From Cristatella mucedo (lineage: Eukaryota; Bryozoa; Phylactolaemata; Cristatellidae): DNA of 64,000 nucleotides. The notes beneath the pieces are model-generated. The model searched no databases and was not told where the DNA came from. It saw only the letters and a list, made by a program, of their open reading frames with translations. Positions within the stretch are counted from its first letter, which is position 1. Each line of letters opens with the position of its first letter. Both the position numbers and the translations under genes were made by a program. Shown piece after piece: positions 51,136 to 64,000 of the stretch. Location of the stretch: contig WPIO01000325.1 of assembly GCA_009760855.2 (NCBI GenBank), positions 1 to 64,000 on the forward strand. The letters are read 5' to 3'.

Positions 51136-52204
51136 TGACTGAGCAATCCTGCGGCTCAATTATAGGGTACCGGCGCGTACCAGCAGAGGCGGCGGCGCTT
51201 CATGCTTTTCTGCAGACGCGGCAGCTTCCAAGCGACGTGTGATGCTTTTTGCAGCGTGAGCTCCCTAGCTGCTTCCTAATTAGATTTCGATCATTCGCTA
51301 CGCTTACTAATCAGCCCGATTAATATCGGCCATCGTCGACAGACATTTCGTGTACCTTCAGTAATGTAGATTTTTTTTAGTATTGCAAATATATTAGTTA
51401 ATACATTACAGTATACTAACTATTATCTTGTATAACACTGAACGTGATATACTAATAATCGAAATCTGAGCAATAGCGATGCCGGAGTCTTGAATTGCGG
51501 CTAGCCAATGAAACGGTGCAGTACCAGTGAACAGATTATTGAGGAGCATGATGCATGCAGGGATGCCGTATCCCTTGCATTAACGGACATTTTACAAAAG
51601 CACCGCCTGATGATCATTTAAGGTTGGCACGAACGTTTCGTTGGCCCAATAGGTAAAATCCACTCTAAACCCAGTGCTGAGCGCCATTGACTGACGTAAT
51701 TTCTGTATGCAAATGTGGCTGGTCAATCAGCTCGTGTTTATTTACTATTGACTGGTCCGGATAAAACTGGGCCACAAACGCAGCTCTCATTAAGGACGGT
51801 AAAAGTTTCCTCCAATGCGAGACGACTACTGTGCAATAGTGACGCCGGAGTCTTGAATCGCGGCTAGCCAATGAAACGGTGCAGTACCAGTGAACAGATT
51901 ATTGAGCAGCATGATGCATGCAGGGATGCCGTATCCCTTGCATTGACATAAATTTTAGAACAGCACCGCCTGATGATCATTTAACGATGAGACGTATGGT
52001 TCGTTGGCCTATAGTTAAAATAAAATCAAAACCCATTGCAGAGCCTGATGACTCAAATCTTCCAGTCACTCACAGGGGGCTGGCTTTTTATACGGCCTAG
52101 GACAAAGCTGTCGCAAGATCGCAGTATCGGATATATGAATTACCCGCCACAATCCGGGTCACGTTGCCGGCGGCGCCGTATTAGAATTAAGAGCTTGAAG
52201 TTCT

Positions 52205-52745
52205 GTAGCCGACGAAGACGAAACCGATGCTCGACCGAGAACGAGCCTCAAACGAGATCGAGGCTCGATTGATATCAAGTCTCGTCCTCGGTAAAGGCTC
52301 GACGGGTATCGAGGTTTAACCGGTATCGAGGTTCGACAGGTAACAAGGCTCGACCGAGACCGACGCTCGAATGAGACCGAGGTTCGACCGGGAAAGAGGC
52401 TCGACAAAGACAGTGGCTCAAGCATGAGAGACGCTCAACCAAGAGCGAGGCTCATCAAACAACGAGGCGCGGCGGATACTGCGCCCGTGATATGACCGAG
52501 GCTCGACCGTGCACCAAACTTAACCATGACTCACGCTCGACTGCGACCGACGCTCGTCCGCGACCTAGGCTCAAACATGACTGACGCCCTGCCGACACTG
52601 ACGCTCAACCAAAACCGTGGCTTGACAAAGACAGAGGATTGACCATAACCGAGACTCGATCGAGACTGAGGCTCTACCGAGACTGGGTGCTCTAACGTGA
52701 CGGAGGTTCGACCGTAACAGATGCAATGACCATGACCGAGGCTAG
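52205..52745 (+). repeat. 17-bp minisatellite, unit 2 second array
   Basis: Follows a second copy of the modules that precede the array, so the array and its left flank were duplicated together. Confidence 0.85.
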
Positions 52746-54879
52746 CATGCACAGTGCGGAATTTCCAAATTGTGGTTTGCCTGCGAAATCCTGCGGCTCA
52801 ATTATAGGGTAACGGCGCGTACCAGCAGTGGCGGCGGCACTCAAAGTTTTTCTGCACAAGCTGGAGCTTCCAAGCGACGCGTGATGCTTAATGCCGCAGG
52901 AGCGCCCTAGCTGCATCCTAATTAGACTCCGAGTATCCGTAATCGTAATCGGCCTGAGTAATCGTTATCCGCTTCGCAATCGGCCTGAGTAATATCGGCC
53001 ATCGTCTACAGACACTTCGTGTACGTTTAGTACAGATTATTTTTAATATTAAAAATGTATAAGATAAAAAATTACAGTATACTAACTATTAAATTGTATA
53101 GCACTGAACTTGAAATACTAATTAGTTGTTGTAGAAATTGTAAATAAAGTTTAGCGTGTACGTTTAATTTATTTTCTGACGCACTTTTTACTCTGTTGAC
53201 GCCGCGTGTACGGCTATAAAACCTATTACGCTGTTCACCCGGCAATTGAGGCTACAATAGCTCACAGCCCCCTTCCGGTATAGCTGCTAAGTTATGATAG
53301 CGATTAGTGACTTAGTGTTGGTTACCGCTTCCAATTGATTGATGCCGGTACGTTTACAAAATGGCGGGGCTTCAGGAGAATTTGGGAAGCCGACTGGCAT
53401 CTCACCCACCCGGCGAATTCGGCCGCAGGACTGGGCGTTGGATGATCGCAGGGACAGAAGATCAGGTCGCCCAACAATATTGACTTTTTCACTGCATTCA
53501 GCAGCTCTTTCCACTCGCGCCTCTCTGCTAGCCGTCACTACCGCTTTGCATAACTTGCGTCAACGAGCTACCACATTAGATCGCACGTAAGTGCACGGAT
53601 CGGCGAATAGGAAATCAAACACACTCAAACTAGAGAGTCCAAGCTGAGGTAGCCGTTTCTCGCGCGAACGAACCAGTTGTCACTAGCCGAAATCACCGCT
53701 TGGAGCCTGAATCGCGAGATAGCGATGAGTGCCACACGAATTAGTTTGCGTGCGATAATCAGCTCCGGTCCTGGTCGTTCTGTTCACCTCGTCATTTGTA
53801 GGCTGGTGCGTCAGCTTTAACGACGCTTCACGGACAGCTCAATTAGCTGTGAATGACAAAAAAGACGAGGGAAAATGTCTCCTTGCTTTTAGTGCCGGAA
53901 TTTAAATGGGCAGCTGGTTTCAGCGGTGCAAGACGACTGTGACTGACCACGGATGAATCAAGAATAGAAACGGAGAGGGAGACAGGGACAGTGAGAGGGA
54001 AAGGAAGGAAGAGATACAACGAGAGTGCCGAGCAAAGCAGAGCATAACGGGGAGTGCAGAGACATTTACAGAGAGGCGTCGAATGAAAATGAGAGAGAGG
54101 GAGAGTAAAGGAAAGTGTGCACGCACCGGAGGAAACGAACCAGTAGACAAAGCACAGATTGGGGCTTTTCTCAGAGCTCCGCGGCTCCTTGAACATCGCA
54201 ACCAGGTGTCGCTTGACTGACGTAGCAGTTTCGTGGCGGTCGCCGACTGCACGAGGGCGGCTGCCTGAGGTAGGCGATGCTTCCACCTATCAATGGCTTA
54301 TTCAGCCTTGTGTTGGGCATTTCGCGACAAGGCTGCAGCGGACCTCAGTTTTTCAGCCTGCTGCTTCGCAAGTAGACACACAGTAACGCCTTTACCTAAT
54401 AATAACAATAATATTAACAATAATAATGGTAATACATTGTATACGACCCTCAGAAAACTGATCCTCGTTCCAGGTACTTTACAGAGGCAATAGGGAAAGC
54501 ATCAAATGATAGGGAAAGCAGCAAATGATATACCGTAGCACCCGCAGGCATCAGTTGCAATGTAGGAGGGCAAATTAACGAAAAAGACAAATCTCAATAG
54601 ACCAACGAATGCTTCAATATTCAGATGTTTCTAGTTCCTTTTTAAGTGTCGTGTCTGTCAACAGCCTAGCACTCGGTCGTCAAGATGAGGTTAGCTGGCC
54701 AAAAACAGCTCGCTAGGCCAGCTTAGTGGCCCGTGAGTACAACCGCAAAGAGCTCTCTCGGGTCTCTCAGGAAGACGCTGTTGTATTATACAGCTACGGA
54801 AAGATTAATCACTCGAGCAGGCACAAATGCACAAAATCTGTGCAATACAAGCTGTGCTTGATACCCCCTCGAGACGGTT

Positions 54880-54960
54880 GTTACTAACGCGGCTATCGGT
54901 TGAGGCGGCAGCTTTGCATGGCCTGATCTCTAGGTCGTGGGTTCAAATGCTATTGAGAAC
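54880..54960 (+). repeat. tRNA-like segment, unit 3
   Basis: GGTTGAGGCGGCAGC and GTCGTGGGTTCAAATGC; box B is degraded. Confidence 0.4.
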
Positions 54961-55479
54961 GATTATCGGTCGCCACTACTGGTCAATCAGCTCGTGTTTA
55001 TTTACTATTACCCGGTCCGGATAAAACTAGGCCACATGCACAGCTCTCATTAGGACGGTAAAAGTTTCCTCCCACGCGAGACGACTACTGTGCAGTAGTG
55101 ACGCCAGAGTCTTGAATCATGGCTAGCCAATGATACTGTGCGGTAACAGTGAACGGGTTAAAGAGCAGCATGATGCATGCAATGATGCCGTATCCCTTGC
55201 ATTGGCATTAGTTTTACAAAAGCACCGCCTGATGATCATTTAACAATGGGACGTACGGTTCGTTGGCCTATAGTTAAACTCAAATCAAAACCCAGCTCAG
55301 AGCGTCATGACTCAAATCTTCCAGATTATCACAGGGGGCTTGCTTTGTATACGGCCTAGGCCAAAAAATGTCGCAAGATCTCAGTATCGGATATAACAAT
55401 TACCCGCCACAATCCTGGTCGCGTTGCCGGCGGCGCCGTGTTAGAATTAAGACCAGGAAGCTCTTTAGCCGGCGAAGAC

Positions 55480-57245
55480 GAAAGCGAGGCTCGACCGAGA
55501 ACGAGGCTCGACTGAGAGGCTCGATCGATATCAAGCCAAGATCTCGGCAAAGGCTCAACCGGCATCGAGGTTCGACAGGGAACGAGGCTGGACTGAGAAA
55601 GGCTCAACTGAGACCAAGGCTCGACCGAAAATAAGGGTCGACCGACACCGAGGTTCAAACGACACCGAGGCTCGACCAAGACCGAGATTCGACCTGCACT
55701 GAGGCTCGACCAAGACTGATGCTCGACCAAGACAGACGCTTAACTGAGACTGGGGCTCGACAAAAACCGAGGGTCGACCGACACCGAGGCTCAACCGACA
55801 CCGAGGGTCGACCGAGACCGAGATTCGACCTGGACCGAGGCTCGACCAAGACTGAGGCTCGACCGAGACCAAGGTTCGACCAAGACCAAGGCTCGACCAA
55901 GATTGAGGCTCGACCGAGAACAAGGCTCAACCGAGACCGAGGCTCCACCGAGACCGAGGCACGACGTAGAACTTGGCTCGACGTAGAACTTGGCTCGACG
56001 GAGACCGAGGCTCGTCCGAGACCGAGGCTCGACCGAGACCGTGGCTCGACCGCGACCGAGGCCCGACCGAGACCGAGGCCCGACCGGGAGCGAGGCCCGA
56101 CCGAGACTCAGGCCCGACCGAGACTCAGGCTCGACCGAGACTCAGGCTCGACCGAGACTCAGGCTCGACCGAGACTCAGGCTCGACCGAGACTCAGGCTC
56201 GACCGAGACTCAGGCTCGACCGAGACTCAGGCTCGACCGAGACTCAGGCTCGACCGAGACTCAGGCTCGACCGAGACTCAGGCTCGACCGAGACTCAGGC
56301 TCGACCGAGACTCAGGCTCGACCGAGACTCAGGCTCGACCGAGACTCAGGCTCGACCGAGACTCAGGCTCGACCGAGACTCAGGCTCGACCGAGACTCAG
56401 GCTCGACCGAGACTCAGGCTCGACCGAGACTCAGGCTCGACCGAGACTCAGGCTCGACCGAGACTCAGGCTCGACCGAGACTCAGGCTCGACCGAGACTC
56501 AGGCTCGACCGAGACTCAGGCTCGACCGAGACTCAGGCTCGACCGAGACTCAGGCTCGACCGAGACTCAGGCTCGACCGAGACTCAGGCTCGACCGAGAC
56601 TCAGGCTCGACCGAGACTCAGGCTCGACCGAGACTCAGGCTCGACCGAGACTCAGGCTCGACCGAGACTCAGGCTCGACCGGCTCGACCGAGACTCAGGC
56701 TCGACCGAGACTCAGGCTCGACCGAGACTCAGGCTCGACCGAGACTCAGGCTCGACCGTGATCGAGGCTCGACCTAGACCGACGCTCTACCGAGGCTGAA
56801 GTCCGAGCGAAACCGAGGCATGACCGAGACCGAGGCTGGACCGGAAAAGAGGCACGACTAAGACAGTGGCTCAAGCAAACAGACGCTCAACCAAGAGCGT
56901 GGCTCAACAGACAATGACGCACGGCGAATACCGCACTCATGACACGACTGAGGCTTGACCGTGCCCCAAACTTTACCATGACTAACACTCGACTGTGACC
57001 GACGCTCGACCGTGACCTAGGCTCAAACATGACTGACGACTGTGACCGACGCTCGACCGTGACCTAGGCTCAAACATGACTGACGCCCCGCCGACACTGA
57101 CGCTCAACTAAAACCGCGGCTCGACAGATACAGTGGACTGACAATAACCGAGGCTCGATCGAGACCGAGGCTAAACCGCGACTGGGTGCTCTAATGTGAC
57201 GGATGTCAGACCGTGACGTATGCATGACCATGACCGAGGCTAGCC
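55480..57245 (+). repeat. 17-bp minisatellite, unit 3, with homogenised core
   Basis: The longest array. Inside it, 56098-56752 is a core of about 38 copies of one variant, CGACCGAGACTCAGGCT, identical except for C/T at the start and one 9-bp partial copy near 56680. The flanking copies are degenerate. Because 17 is not a multiple of 3, all three frames stay open here and give the same 17-residue peptide repeat. Confidence 0.95.
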
Positions 57246-59214
57246 TGCGACGCGAGGAATTTAAAAGTTGTGGTTTGCCTGCCAAATTCTACGGCTCAAT
57301 TATAAGGTACCGGCGCGAACGAGCAGTGGCGGCGTCGATGCAAGTTTTTCTGCAGACGCAGCAGCTTCCAAGCGACGTGAGATGCTCGGTGCCGCAGAAG
57401 CACCCTAGCTGCTTCCTAATTAGTCTTCGATTATCCGCTCGGCTTCATAATCGGCATGATCAATATCGGCCATCGTCTACAGACTCTTCGCGTACATTTA
57501 GTAAAGCAGATTATTTTTCATATTGCATAATTATAAGATAATAGATTACAGTGTACTAACTATTACATTGTAAAACACTGACCGGGAAATACTAATGAGT
57601 GTATGTAAACTTCTAAATAAAGTTTAGTGTGTACGTTTAATTTAATTTCTGACACACTTTTACGCCGGTGACGCTGCCTGTACGCCTCTAAAACCTATTA
57701 TGCCGTTAACCCGGCAATTGAGGCTACAATAGCTCACTGTCCCCTTCTAGGACAGCTGCCAAGTTTTGATAGCGATCGGTTACTTGATGTTGGTTACCAC
57801 TTCCCATTGATAGATGCGGGTGCGTTTACAAGATCGCAGGGCTTCAGGAGAATATGGTATGCCGACTGGCACCTCAGCCACCCGGCGAATCGGTCCAAAG
57901 GACTGGGTGACGGTCGGTCGCTGGGACACAAGAGCGGAGTCGCCCAACAACATCGACATTTGCTGGGCTGGCTGCCTTCTCTAACACGAAGGCCCAGACG
58001 CACGAACCCTCGGCTCCATCGCCCATGGAGCTGCTCGCTCGGATCGCTCGCTTGCTCACTTCTAGGAACATCGTTAGCTCGCAGACTATTCTAAGTGCTC
58101 TCGCTCCCAAAGTGTACGGGCAAGCTAGCCTGCGTGCGAACGTCATTTAAATGCCGATAGACGTGTTCACTACAAACTAAAAACGCAATTTCATTCAGGA
58201 GCTCTTTCCACTCGAGCTGCTATGCTAGCATTCCCTAGCGGATTGTGAAACTTTCTTCAACGAGCAAGAATTTTGGATCACACATAAGTGCACCAATCGG
58301 CGAATTCGAAATCAATCACAGTCGAACTAGACAGCCCAAGCAGAGGTAGCCGTTTCTCTCGCGAACGAACCAGTTTTCACAAGCCGAGGTCGCCTCTTGT
58401 AGCTTGAATCGCAAGCTAGCGATACGTGCCGCACGAATTAGTTTTCGTGCGATGATCAGCTCCGCTCCGGGTCTTTCTGTTTTCCTTGACATTCGCAGGC
58501 TGGTGCACCACCTTTAACGAAGCTTCGCAGAAACCTCAATTAGCTGTGAATGACAACAAAGACAAGGACCTGAGTCTCATCGCTTTTAGTGCTGGAACTT
58601 TTATGGGCGGCTGGTTGCAGCGGTGCACGACGACCGTGATTGACCACGGACGAATCAATAGGAAAGAGGCAGAGGGATACAGCGAGAGTGAGAGAAAGTG
58701 TGGAGGAAGAGATAGAACGAGAGAGCCGAGCAAAGCAGAGCATACCGAGGAGTGCATAGAGAGATACAGAGATGTGGCGAGAGAAAAGGAGAGAGATGGA
58801 GAGTGAAGTTTCCTCAACGGGAGACAACTACTGTGCAATAGTGACGCTGGAGTCTTGAATCGCGGCTAGCCAATGAAACGTTGCAGTACCAGTGAACAGA
58901 TTAAAGAGCAGCATGATGCATGCAGGGATGCCGTATTCCTTGCGTTAACATACATTTTACAACGGCACCGCCTGATGATCATTTAACAATGAGACTTACG
59001 GTTCGTTGGCCCACAGTAAAAATTAAATCAAAACCCAGTGCAGAGGCTCATGACTCTAATCTTCCAGCCTGTCACAAGGGGCCGGCTTTTTATGCAGCAT
59101 AGGCCAAAACTGTCGCGAGATCGCAGTATCAGATATAAGAATTACCCGCCACAATCCGGGTCGCGTTGCCGGCGGTGCTATATTAAAATTAAGAAAATGA
59201 AGCCCTGTACCCGA

Positions 59215-60410
59215 TAAAGACTAAAGCGAGGCCCGACTGAAAACGAGCCTCAAACGGGATCGAGGCTCGATCGACATGAAGGCTCTATCTCGGCAAAGGC
59301 TCAACCTGTATTGAGGTTCAACCTATATCGAAGTTCGACCGCGAACGAGGCTGAACTGAGAGCAAGGCTCGACCGAGACCGAGCCTTGACCAAGACTAAG
59401 GGTCGACCGAAACCGAGGCTCGACCGAGGCCGAGGCTCTACCGAGACCGAGGCTAGACCGAGACCGATGCTCGACCTAGACTGAGGCTCGTCCGAGACTG
59501 AAGCTTGACCGAGACCGAGGCTTGACCGAGACCAAGGCTCGACCGGGCAAGAGGTTCGATTAGGACAGTGGCTCAAGCAAGACAGTTGCTCAACCAAGAC
59601 CGAGGCTCAACGAACAACGAGGCACGGCGGACACCGCGCCCGCGACATGACTGTGGCTTGACCGTGCCCTAAACTTAACAATGACTAATGCTCGACTGTG
59701 ACCAACGCTCGACCGTGATCTAGGCTCAAACATGACTGACGCCCTGCCGACACTGACGCTCAACCAAAACGTGGCTCGACAGAGACAGAGGCTGAACCAT
59801 AACCGAGGCTCGATCGAGAAAGAGCCTCAAACGAGATCAAGGCTAGATCTCGGCAAAGGCTTAGCCGGTATCGAGGTTCAACCTATTTCGAAGTTCGCCC
59901 GGGTACGAGGCTGGACCGAGAGCCAGCTTCGACCGAGACTGAGGCATGACCAAGACTGAGGCTCAAGCGAGACCGAGGCTCGACCTTGACTGAGGCTCGA
60001 CACAGACTGAAGCTCGACCGAGACCGAGGCTCGACCGAGACCGAGGCTTAACCGGGTAATAGGCTCGATTAAGACAGTGGACCAAGTGAGACAACTGCTC
60101 AACCAAGACCGCGGCTTAAAAACCATGAGGCACATCGGACACCGTGCCTGCAACATGACCGAGGCTCGACCGTGCCCCAAACTTAACCATAACTAACGCT
60201 CAACTATGACCAACGCTCGACCATGACCTTGACTCAAACTGACTGACGCCCTGCCGACACTGACGCTTAACAAAAATGAGGCACGAGAGGGACAGAAGAT
60301 TGACCATGACCGAGAATCGATCGAGACCGAGGCTAGACCGCGACTGGGTGCTCTAATGTGACGAAGGTTCGACCGTGACAGATGCATGACCATGACCGAG
60401 GCTAGCTTGC
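59215..60410 (+). repeat. 17-bp minisatellite, unit 4
   Basis: Degenerate copies in two waves; phrases around 59230-59340 recur at 59810-59900, which indicates a partial duplication within the array. Confidence 0.88.
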
Positions 60411-62734
60411 GACGCGCGGAATTTCAAAGTTGTGGTTTGCCTGTGAAATCTTGTGGCTCAATTATAGGGTATCGGCGCGTACCAGCAGTGGCGGCGGCGC
60501 TGCAAGATTTTCTGCAGACGCAGCAGGTTCCAAGCGACATGTGATGCTTAATGCCGCAGGCGCCCTCTAGCTGCTTCCAACTTAGACTTCGATTATCCGC
60601 TCGGCTTCGTAATCGGCCTGACTGATATCGGCCACGGTCTACAGACACTTCGTGTACGTTTAGTACAGCAAATTATTTTTTAATAATGCAAATTTAAAAG
60701 ATAATACATTACAGTGTACTAACTATTCAATTGTATAATACTGAACGTGAAATACTAATTAGTTGATGGAGAACTTCTAAATAGAGTTTTGCGTGTACAT
60801 TTAATTTAATTTCTGACACACTTTCTACGCCGTTGACGGCGCGTTTAGGGCTGTATGAGCTATTACCACGTTCCCCGGCAAATCAGGCTTCAATAGCTCG
60901 CAGCCCTCTTTTGGTACAGCCGCTAAGTTTAGATAGCGATCGGTGACTTCTTGTTGGTTACCTGGTGTCGGCCGACTGGCACGCCACCCACCTGCTGATT
61001 GGGTCGCAGTAATGGGCGTCGGTCAGTCGCTGGGACAGAAGAGCTGGTTCGCCTAACTATATCGACTTTTGCACGGGTGGCTGCCTACTTCAGCATGAAG
61101 GACCAGACGCATGAACCCTCGGCTCCATCGCCCATGGAGACGACATCGCGACGTCTTACTGATACTGCTGGCTCGGAGCGCTCGCTTGCTGAACTCTAGG
61201 AACGTCATTACATCTTAAACTGAACGAAGTGCTCTTGAGCCTAGCAACGAACTGGAAACTGGCCTGCGTGCGATCGTAATTTAAACGCCGATAGACGTGT
61301 TCACTATTAGCAAAAAACGCAATTTAATCCAGCAGATCTTTTCAATCGTGCCGCTCTGCTAGCCGTCCCTAGGGCTTCATGAAACTTACGTCAACGAGCA
61401 AGCACTTCGGATCGCAAGGAAGTGCACGGAAAGGCAAACTGGAAATCAATCGTACTCGTAATTGAGAACACAAGCTAAGGTAGCCGTTTTTCGTGCGAAC
61501 GAACCAGTTCTTACAAGCTGAGGTCGCCTCTCGTATCTTGAATCGCGAGCTAGCTTGAAATGCCGCACGAATCAGTTCGCTTGTGATGATCAGCTCCTCT
61601 CCGTAATTTTCTGTTTACCTCGACAATCGCAGGCTGGTGCATCGGGTTTAACGAAGCTTCACATACATCTTATTTAGATGGCAATGACAACAAAGACAAG
61701 GACCTGAGTCTCATCGCTCTTAGTGCTGGAACATTTATGGGCGGCTGGTTGCAGCTGTGCACGACGACCGTGATTGACCACGAACGGATCAATCGGGAAG
61801 TGGCAGAGGGAGACAGAGCAAATTGAGAGAAAGAGGGAGGAATAGATAAAACGAGAAAGCCGAGCAAATCAGACCATACCGGGAAGTTGAGAGAGAGAGA
61901 TACAGAGAGGCGGCGAGAGACAAAAAGAGAGAGAAAGAGAGTGAGATCGAACCAGCGGATACGAACCAGTAGACAAAGCATACATTGCAGCTTTTCTCAG
62001 AATTCCGTGGTTCCTTGAACATCCCAACCAAGTGTGGCTTGACTCACGTAGCGGTTTCGTGGTGGTCGGTGACTGCATGGCGGCGACTGCGGCTGCCTGA
62101 GGTAGGCGGTGCATCCTCCTAACAATAGCTTATTCAGCCTTGTGTTGGGGAGTTCTAGACAAGGCTGCAGTGGACCTCAGTTTTTCAGCTTGCTGCTTCG
62201 CAAGTAGACAGACAGCAACGCCTTTGCCTACTAGTAACTATAATATTGATAATAATCATAGTAATATATTTTATACGACCCTCAGAAAACTGTTTCTCGT
62301 TCCAGGTACTTTACTGAGGCGATAGAGAAAGCATCAAATGACAAGAAAAGCAGCAAACGATTTACCGTAGCACCTGCAGGCATCAGTCACAGTATAGGGG
62401 GCAAACTTACTCAACAGTCATATCTCAACAAAAAATGGTTTCTTCAAAAATGGGAAGTTCTAGCTTCTTTTTTAGTGTCGTATCTGTCACCAGCGTACCA
62501 CTTGGTGGTCGAGTAGAGGTCTGATGGCCACAAATAGCTCTCAAGGCGAGATCAGTGGCCCGTGAGTACAAACAAAAAGAGCTCCCTCGGGTCTCTGTGG
62601 AAGACGCTGTTGTATTATTGAGCTACGGACAAAATTATCACTCGAACGGAGACAATTGCACAGAATCTGCACTGTACAAGCTGAGCTTGATACGACCTCT
62701 ACACAGATTCACACTTGTGGTTATCAGCTGAGGC

Positions 62735-62800
62735 AGCAGCGTAGCACAGCCTGATGCCTAGGTCGAGGGTTCGAATAACGTAGAGAGCAATTAGCCATTG
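62735..62800 (+). repeat. tRNA-like segment, unit 5
   Basis: GGTCGAGGGTTCGAATAACG: intact T-loop start, then diverged. Confidence 0.4.
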
Positions 62801-63339
62801 CAACTGCAAGCGCTATTGACTAACGTAAAGTCTGCATGCAAAAGTGGCTGGTCAATCAGCACGTTATTTTACTATTACCCCGTCCGGATAAAAGTGGGCC
62901 ACAAACGCAGCTCTCATTAGGACGGTGGAAGTCTCCTCCCATTCAGGATGCCTACTGTGCAATATAGTCGCCGGAGTCTCAAATCGCGGCTAGCCAATGA
63001 TACGGTGCAAAACCTGTGAACGGATTAAAGAGCAGCAAGATGCATGCAGGGATGCCGTTTCCTTACGTTGAGATCCATTTTAAAACAGCAACGCCTGATA
63101 ATTGTTTAACAATGGGAAGTACGGTCCGTTAGCCTATAGTTAAAATCAATGCAAAACCAACAGCAGAGCGTCATGACTCAAATCTCCTAGCCTATCACGG
63201 GGGCTTGCTTTTTATACGGCCCAGAACAAAAACTGTCGCAAGATCACAGTATCGGATACAACATTTACCCGCCACTATCCCGGTCGTGTTGCCGGCGGCG
63301 CCGTAATAAAATAGCCAGCATGAAGCCCTGTAGCCGACG

Positions 63340-64000
63340 AGACGAAACCGAGGCTCAAACGAGAACGAGCCTCGAACAAAATCGAGACTCGATCGATATT
63401 AAGCCTCGACCTCGGCAAAGGCTCAACCGGTATCGAGGTTCGACCGGGAACGAGGCTACACCGAGAGCAAGGATTGACCACGACCGTGGCTCGACCGAAA
63501 TCGAGGCTCGACCAAGAACGAGGCTCGACCTAGACCGAGGCTCGACCGAGACCTAGGCTCGACCGAGACCGAGGCTCGACCGAGACCGAGGCTCGACCGA
63601 GACCGAGGTTCGACTGAGACCACGGCTCGACCAAGACCACGGCTCGACCGAGACCGATGCTCTACCGAGACCGAGGCTCGACCGTGATCGAGACTCGCCC
63701 GAAATCGAGGCTCGACCGAGACCGAGGCTCGACCGAGACCGAGGCTCGACCAATACAGAGATCCGACCGAGACCGAGGCTCGACCGAGAACGAGGCACGA
63801 CCGAGCCCGAGGCTCGACCGAGACCAGAGCTCGACCAAGACTCCGGCTCGACCGAGACCGAGTCTTGACTGAAAAAGAGGCGCGACCAAGACATTGGCTC
63901 ACACAAGTCAGAAGCTAAACCACGAGCGAGGCTCAATAAACTACGACGCACGGCGGACACAGCGCTCGTGACATGACCAAGGCTCGACCGTGCCCCAAAC
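63340..64000 (+). repeat. 17-bp minisatellite, unit 5
   Basis: Well-preserved GAGGCTCGACCGAGACC copies from 63480 to 63880, continuing beyond the window. Confidence 0.9.

Larger units (their letters stand above)
46107..64000 (+). repeat. multi-kilobase tandem satellite block (five partial units)
   Basis: The same ordered modules recur head to tail: CAGCCTTGTGTTG..GACAAGGCTG (46107, 49208, 54303, 62132), a tRNA-like segment, GTCCGGATAAAACTGGG, CGGAGTCTTGAATCGCGGCT, GCATGATGCATGCAGGGATG, a 17-bp minisatellite, GCGGCTCAATTATAGGGTA, GATAGCGATCGGTGACTT, TTGAATCGCGAGCTAGC and a purine-rich stretch. Unit starts are about 46.1, 49.2, 54.3, 58.8 (begins in the middle of the order) and 62.1 kb. The unit at 49.2 kb contains a partial internal duplication (51.5-52.8 kb). 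No real coding gene is seen. The block runs off the window. Confidence 0.9.

Noticed and set aside
53843..54286. Ser/Leu-rich minus-strand frames opposite the purine-rich stretches (also near 58540 and 61670)
   Set aside because: Caused by (GA)-rich DNA read in reverse as Ser/Leu/Phe; they recur only because the satellite unit recurs.
55719..56799. Three overlapping long open frames encoding Arg/Asp/Ser/Thr-rich repeats (up to 352 codons)
   Set aside because: They are the product of a 17-bp repeat that keeps all frames open; same peptide in each frame, no start context, and the flanks are degenerate satellite.
47325..64000. Regular short repeats resembling a CRISPR array
   Set aside because: Copies are contiguous 17-mers without unique spacers, in a eukaryotic satellite with no cas genes.

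Overview
The window is eukaryotic and almost certainly from an invertebrate animal. It holds no tRNA or rRNA gene and no bacterial operon. I see no convincing host gene. It is a pile of nested mobile elements followed by a long satellite block: Ty3-type LTR retrotransposons, two CR1/L2-like LINE families, a tRNA-derived SINE and two Polinton (Maverick) copies. The phylum cannot be settled from the sequence; a lophotrochozoan or flatworm is a guess.

Region 1 (1-2085): an LTR tail of 27 bp that matches the LTR of the element at 34.5 kb, abutting a decayed Ty3/gypsy element that keeps protease, RNase H and integrase pieces but has lost its reverse transcriptase. Region 2 (2086-8045): an AT-rich fragment of a Polinton (copy 1) with a broken protein-primed DNA polymerase B gene (split by a SINE), an acidic protein gene and a row of very small genes. 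Region 3 (8398-32030): a second, end-to-end Polinton with inverted termini of about 197 bp. Its order is DNA polymerase B, acidic protein, small genes, fibre-like gene (-), membrane protein, unknown gene, HNH nuclease (-), a protein with a phospholipase A2-like domain, a jelly-roll-like minor capsid pair, coiled-coil protein, major capsid candidate, YqaJ-like exonuclease, fibre-like gene, zinc-ribbon gene (-), integrase, and two further minus-strand genes. Three things interrupt it: a LINE tail (12350-12900), a block of foreign DNA (about 17362-19700), and a Ty3-type element (19911-24286, minus strand) with near-identical LTRs and a 5-bp target duplication. Without these it would be about 16 kb, the usual Polinton size. 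Most of its genes carry in-frame stops or frameshifts, so it is an old copy, although the HNH, zinc-ribbon and one unknown gene are open.

Region 4 (32.5-44.6 kb): LINE territory. A LINE of family B (endonuclease plus reverse transcriptase) is split in its endonuclease gene by a second Ty3-type element (34516-38859, plus strand), again with a clear 5-bp target duplication. Around it lie 3'-truncated pieces of LINE families A and B in both orientations. Region 5 (46.1-64 kb): head-to-tail multi-kilobase repeat units, each with a 17-bp minisatellite, a tRNA-like box-B segment and a purine-rich stretch. A single reverse-orientation piece of the same unit sits inside the Polinton at 17.4-18.0 kb.

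The most interesting signals are in the Polinton. A start-codon-proximal motif (TATATAGRAAATG-like) precedes nearly every gene. Two divergent gene pairs have start codons only 10 and 12 bp apart across a shared TATA core. A family of tiny tandem genes (MDxxSRI-L/F start) occupies the same place in both Polinton copies. The cargo includes a YqaJ-like nuclease and an HNH nuclease.
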